A stretch of DNA of 64,000 nucleotides from Saprospiraceae bacterium. Its GTDB lineage: Bacteria > Bacteroidota > Bacteroidia > Chitinophagales > Saprospiraceae. The stretch is from NCBI GenBank assembly GCA_019638455.1, contig JAHBTU010000002.1:1150501-1214500 (forward strand). Direction: 5' to 3'. Positions 61,135 through 64,000 of the stretch are shown here, piece by piece; the stretch's first letter is position 1, and the number at the start of each line of letters is the position of its first letter. The notes beneath the pieces were generated by a model. That model ran no database searches. It was not told the origin of the DNA and saw only the letters and a program-made list of their open reading frames with translations. The position numbers were made by a program, and so were the translations under genes.

Positions 61135-62070
61135 TTACTGACTGGCCCCCAACTCCCCAATCACATACCCGCCCGGATACGTCGGGGTGGGTATTTTTGT
61201 CAGCAGGCGCGGCTTGCGGCGCGGCGGCAGCAGGCGCTTGAGCCGACCGCGCAGGCGCACGGCCCCGCGCACGAGGTGCTGGAGCCAACGCGGGGCGGGT
61301 TTCAGGCCCACAGCGGCGAGCAGGTGTTCGTCCAACAGCGCATGGACGACCGGCGCGCCCAGCCCGTAGAGCCGACGCGGCAGAAACCACGACAGGAACA
61401 GGTTGCGCGTGGCCCGGGCGATGCGCTCGTTGTCGGGCGAATAGCGGAACTCGGCGGCTTCATATTCGCGGTTGAAGCGGTCGTAGGCTTCGAGGCTTTC
61501 CGGGATGTCGCGGATGCCCATGCGGCGGCCCACCTCGCGCCAGAAGTAGTACGAGGCCTGTCGCTCGGCTTCGGTGAGCGAGCGCCAGCCGTAGCGCTCG
61601 TTCCAGCGGATGGGTTCGAGGATGAAGGTGGACAGGGTGTAGAGGTACTCGTCATTAGGGATTTGGAAGCGGCCGTGCTGCTTGTTCATGCGCACGAGGG
61701 CGGCGTGTCCGCGCGGGGTGTCGTAGCCGCCGCTTTCGAGTATCTCGGAGAGGATGAGCACCGTGTCGTCGTAGCGTTTTTGCGTGCGCTGCACAAACTC
61801 GCCCGTCTGCACGAGCAGGGGCGTGCCCTTGGCCACGCCGAACACCCGGAACAAGGCCAGTTCGAGGGCACGGGTGGTGTCCCACGGAAATTCGTAGCAA
61901 GAGCTCAGGTAGGCGATTTGCTGGCAGTCCCGCTCCGGGTCGAGCGCGGCGATGTAGTCGCGCAGGGCCATGCGCTTGCGTGAGCGGATAGCGGCGGCTG
62001 CGGCCTGCTCCCAGGGGGCGGGCGGGGCCTCGGTGTTTTTCAGGGTGGCGGTGGCGGCGGAATCTGTCAT
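61135..62070 (-). CDS. Oxygenase MpaB family protein (DUF2236)
   Basis: This 311-residue protein belongs to the family of latex-clearing protein, fungal MpaB and related b-type-heme oxygenases. Matching blocks are ELALFRVFGVAKGTPLLVQTGEFVQRTQKRYDDTVLILSEILESG, RGHAALVRMNKQHGRFQIPNDEYLYTLSTFILEPIRWNERYGWR, YYFWREVGRRMGI, and the helical C-terminal part with LPRRLYGLGAP. It is last in a four-gene minus-strand cluster (18 bp after the cupin gene). GCGATATTTGC (minus strand, just before the ATG) resembles the -7 region of metF and the TMTC-like gene. Confidence 0.82.
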   Translation of the reverse strand: MTDSAATATLKNTEAPPAPWEQAAAAAIRSRKRMALRDYIAALDPERDCQQIAYLSSCYEFPWDTTRALELALFRVFGVAKGTPLLVQTGEFVQRTQKRYDDTVLILSEILESGGYDTPRGHAALVRMNKQHGRFQIPNDEYLYTLSTFILEPIRWNERYGWRSLTEAERQASYYFWREVGRRMGIRDIPESLEAYDRFNREYEAAEFRYSPDNERIARATRNLFLSWFLPRRLYGLGAPVVHALLDEHLLAAVGLKPAPRWLQHLVRGAVRLRGRLKRLLPPRRKPRLLTKIPTPTYPGGYVIGELGASQ

Positions 62071-62088
62071 GGTGCAAATATCGCGGTG

Positions 62089-62640
62089 TTATCGGCTGTA
62101 TTTTTCATAAAACGGCCGATAGCCCAGTAAATGGGCAAGCGGCGACAGCACAAAGGCGAGCGCATCCTGCACGCCCCTGGGCATGGCTGCGAGGTAGGTC
62201 TTGTTTTTCAAATGCCGTATCCAGACGAGCACCTGCAGGAATGGCGGCTGCCCTTTGGCATCGAGCCTGCCGTCCATGGCCAGCCCGAAGAGGTTTTCCA
62301 AGAAGCGGTCCACGTCGAGGCAGGGCAGTATGGTCTGGATGACGACGAGGTCTTCGGCATCGGCGTTCCAATGGGCGTGTGGGCGGTTGCGCGGCAGTTC
62401 GATACTCTCGCCAGTGGGTATGCGCATGATTTTGCCGTCCAATTTTACGCTCAGCGTGCCGCTGACGACCTCGAAGGTCTCGTCGCCGTAGGGGTGCAGG
62501 TGCTCCACTTCAAAGCCTTTTCCCTGCGGCATCACGGAGCGGAAGCGCACATAGCGTCCGCTGGTTTCGGCGCCGGTTTCTAAAAATTCGACTTGTTCGC
62601 CAGTGGTTGGGTTGTGGAATTGCTGGCCGATGTGTGGCAT
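62089..62640 (-). CDS. Cupin-domain protein
   Basis: The 183-residue protein has one cupin barrel: HLHPYGDETFEVVSGTLSV holds His, His and Glu metal ligands. RNRPHAHWNADAEDLVVIQ supplies the second motif with His. The C-terminal ~70 residues (LENLFGLAMDGRLDAKGQPPFLQVLVWI) are helical. It may be a metal-dependent enzyme or small-molecule binder. It lies 12 bp after the alpha/beta hydrolase and 18 bp before the MpaB-like gene. Confidence 0.82.
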   Translation of the reverse strand: MPHIGQQFHNPTTGEQVEFLETGAETSGRYVRFRSVMPQGKGFEVEHLHPYGDETFEVVSGTLSVKLDGKIMRIPTGESIELPRNRPHAHWNADAEDLVVIQTILPCLDVDRFLENLFGLAMDGRLDAKGQPPFLQVLVWIRHLKNKTYLAAMPRGVQDALAFVLSPLAHLLGYRPFYEKYSR

Positions 62641-62652
62641 GGGTGGTTTGTT

Positions 62653-63537
62653 TTATTTTTTCAGCAAAATATCCGCCAGTGCCTGCGGCTGCGACAGGAA
62701 AGGCGAGTGGCTTGCCTGGAGGGTGAATGTTTGGTCCACAGGCGTGCGCTCCACCATTTTCTGCTGGAGGCCGTGGGTCACGGCGCGGTCGTCGGTGGTG
62801 AAGATGTAAGTCTTTTTGACTTTTCCGAACCGCTTGGCACTCAAAGCCAGCGGCGTGCCCACTGGCCCGTTGGGTTCTTTGCACAGCAGGGCCTCGGCTA
62901 ATGCCAGGTCTTCCGGCGGGCAATCGTGGTAGAAGGCATCCCAATACACTTCGCGTTTGGGGATGTGCCAGCCCGCCTCGTGGTCGAAAATCAATCCGCT
63001 GACCAGCGCGGAGGTCGTGCCCGTCAGGGCGGTAGCCACCATAGGCTCGCCGTTGGGTATCAGGAAGGCACACAGATAGACGAGTTGCTCGATTTTCTCC
63101 GGCCATCGCTCGGCTACGGCGGAGAGGACGATGCCCGTCCGGCTGTGGCCGATGAGCACCACCGGCTTGTCATATTTCTCCAGCACGCGCCCGACAGTGT
63201 TGACGTAATCGTCGAGCGTGACGGCGGCCGGTGCGGTGCAGTCCTGCCCGTGCGCGGGCAGGTCAATGGCTTCGCAGGTGTTCCCGTTGGCGTGGAGCAG
63301 CGGCTGCATCTTGTACCAGCACCACGCGCCATGGAAGGAGCCGGGGACGAATACATAATGGTTGTCGCCTTTTGGGGTTGGTTCGTTTGTTTGTTTTTCC
63401 ATGTTGTTGGCGGGTTGGTTGGTGCAGGCGGCCCAGAGGAAGAGGGCTGGCACACTGAACAGGAGATATTTTTCATAAAAAAAGGAAAGTTTGGTGCGTG
63501 AAAAATACAATTGGCGGCAGCAATCGTCAATCGTCAA
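62653..63537 (-). CDS. Alpha/beta hydrolase, salicylate-esterase-like lipoprotein
   Basis: The mature enzyme resembles plant methylesterase/hydroxynitrile-lyase-type hydrolases: FVPGSFHGAWCWYKMQPLL, the nucleophile elbow VVLIGHSRTGIVLS, TTDDRAV (Asp region) and QASHSPFLSQP (His). The elbow has Thr where the family usually has Gly (GHSRGG). The N-terminus reads YLLFSVPALFLWAACTNQ, a lipoprotein signal with lipobox, but no ATG lies in frame. The start given is TTG at 63537. ATG at 63474-63476 is one base out of frame, and one extra A in the following A5 run would give MKKYLLFSVPALFLWAAC. Internal ATG 63402 would give a cytoplasmic form. Confidence 0.78.
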   Translation of the reverse strand: MTIDDCCRQLYFSRTKLSFFYEKYLLFSVPALFLWAACTNQPANNMEKQTNEPTPKGDNHYVFVPGSFHGAWCWYKMQPLLHANGNTCEAIDLPAHGQDCTAPAAVTLDDYVNTVGRVLEKYDKPVVLIGHSRTGIVLSAVAERWPEKIEQLVYLCAFLIPNGEPMVATALTGTTSALVSGLIFDHEAGWHIPKREVYWDAFYHDCPPEDLALAEALLCKEPNGPVGTPLALSAKRFGKVKKTYIFTTDDRAVTHGLQQKMVERTPVDQTFTLQASHSPFLSQPQALADILLKK

Positions 63538-63985
63538 TGAACATTGCTTCCAGCCCCTTGCGTCCCCACTCCATCACCACGTCGTGGTTCCACTCGAAGA
63601 AGGGCCGGGCGATGGGCGTCAGCAGGTTCATCCACCGTTTGGTGGTGCGCACCTGCCAGTCGTAGCGGACGTGGGTGATGCCGTCTTTTTCCTCGAAGGT
63701 CCAAGTGCCAGTCCCTTCCAGTTCGCCGGAGGCTCTGCCGACGAGCCGTTGAAACGGTACTTTTTCCGCCAGCGTCATATCGAAGCGCAGTTTGTAGGGC
63801 AGGCGGCTGCGCCAGGTGTAGCGTTTGGCGTCGCCGATGCTGTTGGGGTTTCCGTCCACGAGGGTCTCGACGGCGAGCACACCTTTCCACCAGGAGGGCC
63901 AGCGTTCGGAGTGGTAGATTTCGTCCCAGACACGCTCGACGGGCGCGCGGAATTGCCATTGGGTGATGAAGTGGTAGGTCGTCAT
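63527..63985 (-). CDS. SRPBCC (START/polyketide-cyclase-like) protein
   Basis: The 152-residue hydrophobic-pocket protein shows FRAPVERVWDEIYHSERWPSWWKGVLAVE, GTGTWTFEEKDGITHVRYDWQV and WMNLLTPIARPFFEWNHDVVMEWGRKGLEAM, the C-terminal helix that closes the pocket. It is first in the minus-strand cluster and overlaps or abuts the hydrolase start. It may bind the small molecule processed by the cluster. Confidence 0.83.
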   Translation of the reverse strand: MTTYHFITQWQFRAPVERVWDEIYHSERWPSWWKGVLAVETLVDGNPNSIGDAKRYTWRSRLPYKLRFDMTLAEKVPFQRLVGRASGELEGTGTWTFEEKDGITHVRYDWQVRTTKRWMNLLTPIARPFFEWNHDVVMEWGRKGLEAMFIDD

Positions 63986-64000
63986 ATACGGAGGAGTATT

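Overview
The window is chromosomal DNA from a Bacteroidota bacterium, most likely of the Saprospiria/Chitinophagia type. Four things support this: T9SS type A sorting domains on secreted proteins, many outer-membrane beta-barrels (two TonB-dependent-receptor-like proteins and a DUF5916 protein), promoters of the Bacteroidota form TTTG-N17-22-TAnnTTTG, and Bacteroidota-style housekeeping genes (long eukaryote-like IleRS, CTC-type bL25, ParC with a beta-pinwheel tail). I saw no rRNA gene, complete tRNA gene or CRISPR array.

Layout. 1-10.3 kb: the 3' part of parC, a DinB-like protein, a desaturase, an acyl-CoA synthetase, alkaline phosphatase overlapping dprA, an SH3 protein, a NUDIX hydrolase and mltA. 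10.3-24.5 kb: an LpxL-like acyltransferase, a BLUF photoreceptor, an alkylglycerol-monooxygenase-like protein, ftsH-rsfS, birA, an outer-membrane receptor, bL25, and an FAD oxidoreductase/polyferredoxin pair. 24.5-35 kb: SPFH/NfeD, a SUMF1-fold lipoprotein, ileS, metF and a TMTC-like membrane protein. 35-43 kb: a triple-PDZ T9SS protein, a DUF5916 protein and a DPP4-type peptidase. 43-56 kb is the accessory zone: a restriction-modification pair inserted between two copies of the 3' end of the peptidase gene, an IS1182-like remnant, a complete IS5-family element at the start codon of a broken fic gene, an AAA/DUF4143 gene and a frameshifted TonB receptor. 56-64 kb: a TPR histidine kinase with its NarL-type regulator, a diheme cytochrome c, and a four-gene minus-strand cluster (SRPBCC, alpha/beta hydrolase, cupin, MpaB-type oxygenase).

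The strongest observations are these. (1) IleRS carries a swapped class I signature, Gly-Ile-His-His (GXHH) instead of HXGH, the form linked to mupirocin hyper-resistance. (2) The restriction-modification module is bounded by a 45-bp direct repeat of the dpp4 3' end, the long-target-duplication signature. (3) Several families of small dispersed inverted-repeat elements are present: a 119-121 bp element in three copies, one of them nested inside another inverted-repeat element; a 164-bp inverted-repeat unit; and short palindromes that sit in frame inside parC, a TonB receptor and possibly ileS, where they encode apparent extra peptide. (4) A hairpin plus intrinsic terminator lies in the leader of the triple-PDZ gene.

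Coordinates were read by eye. Product names rest on motifs recognised in the translations, not on database searches.
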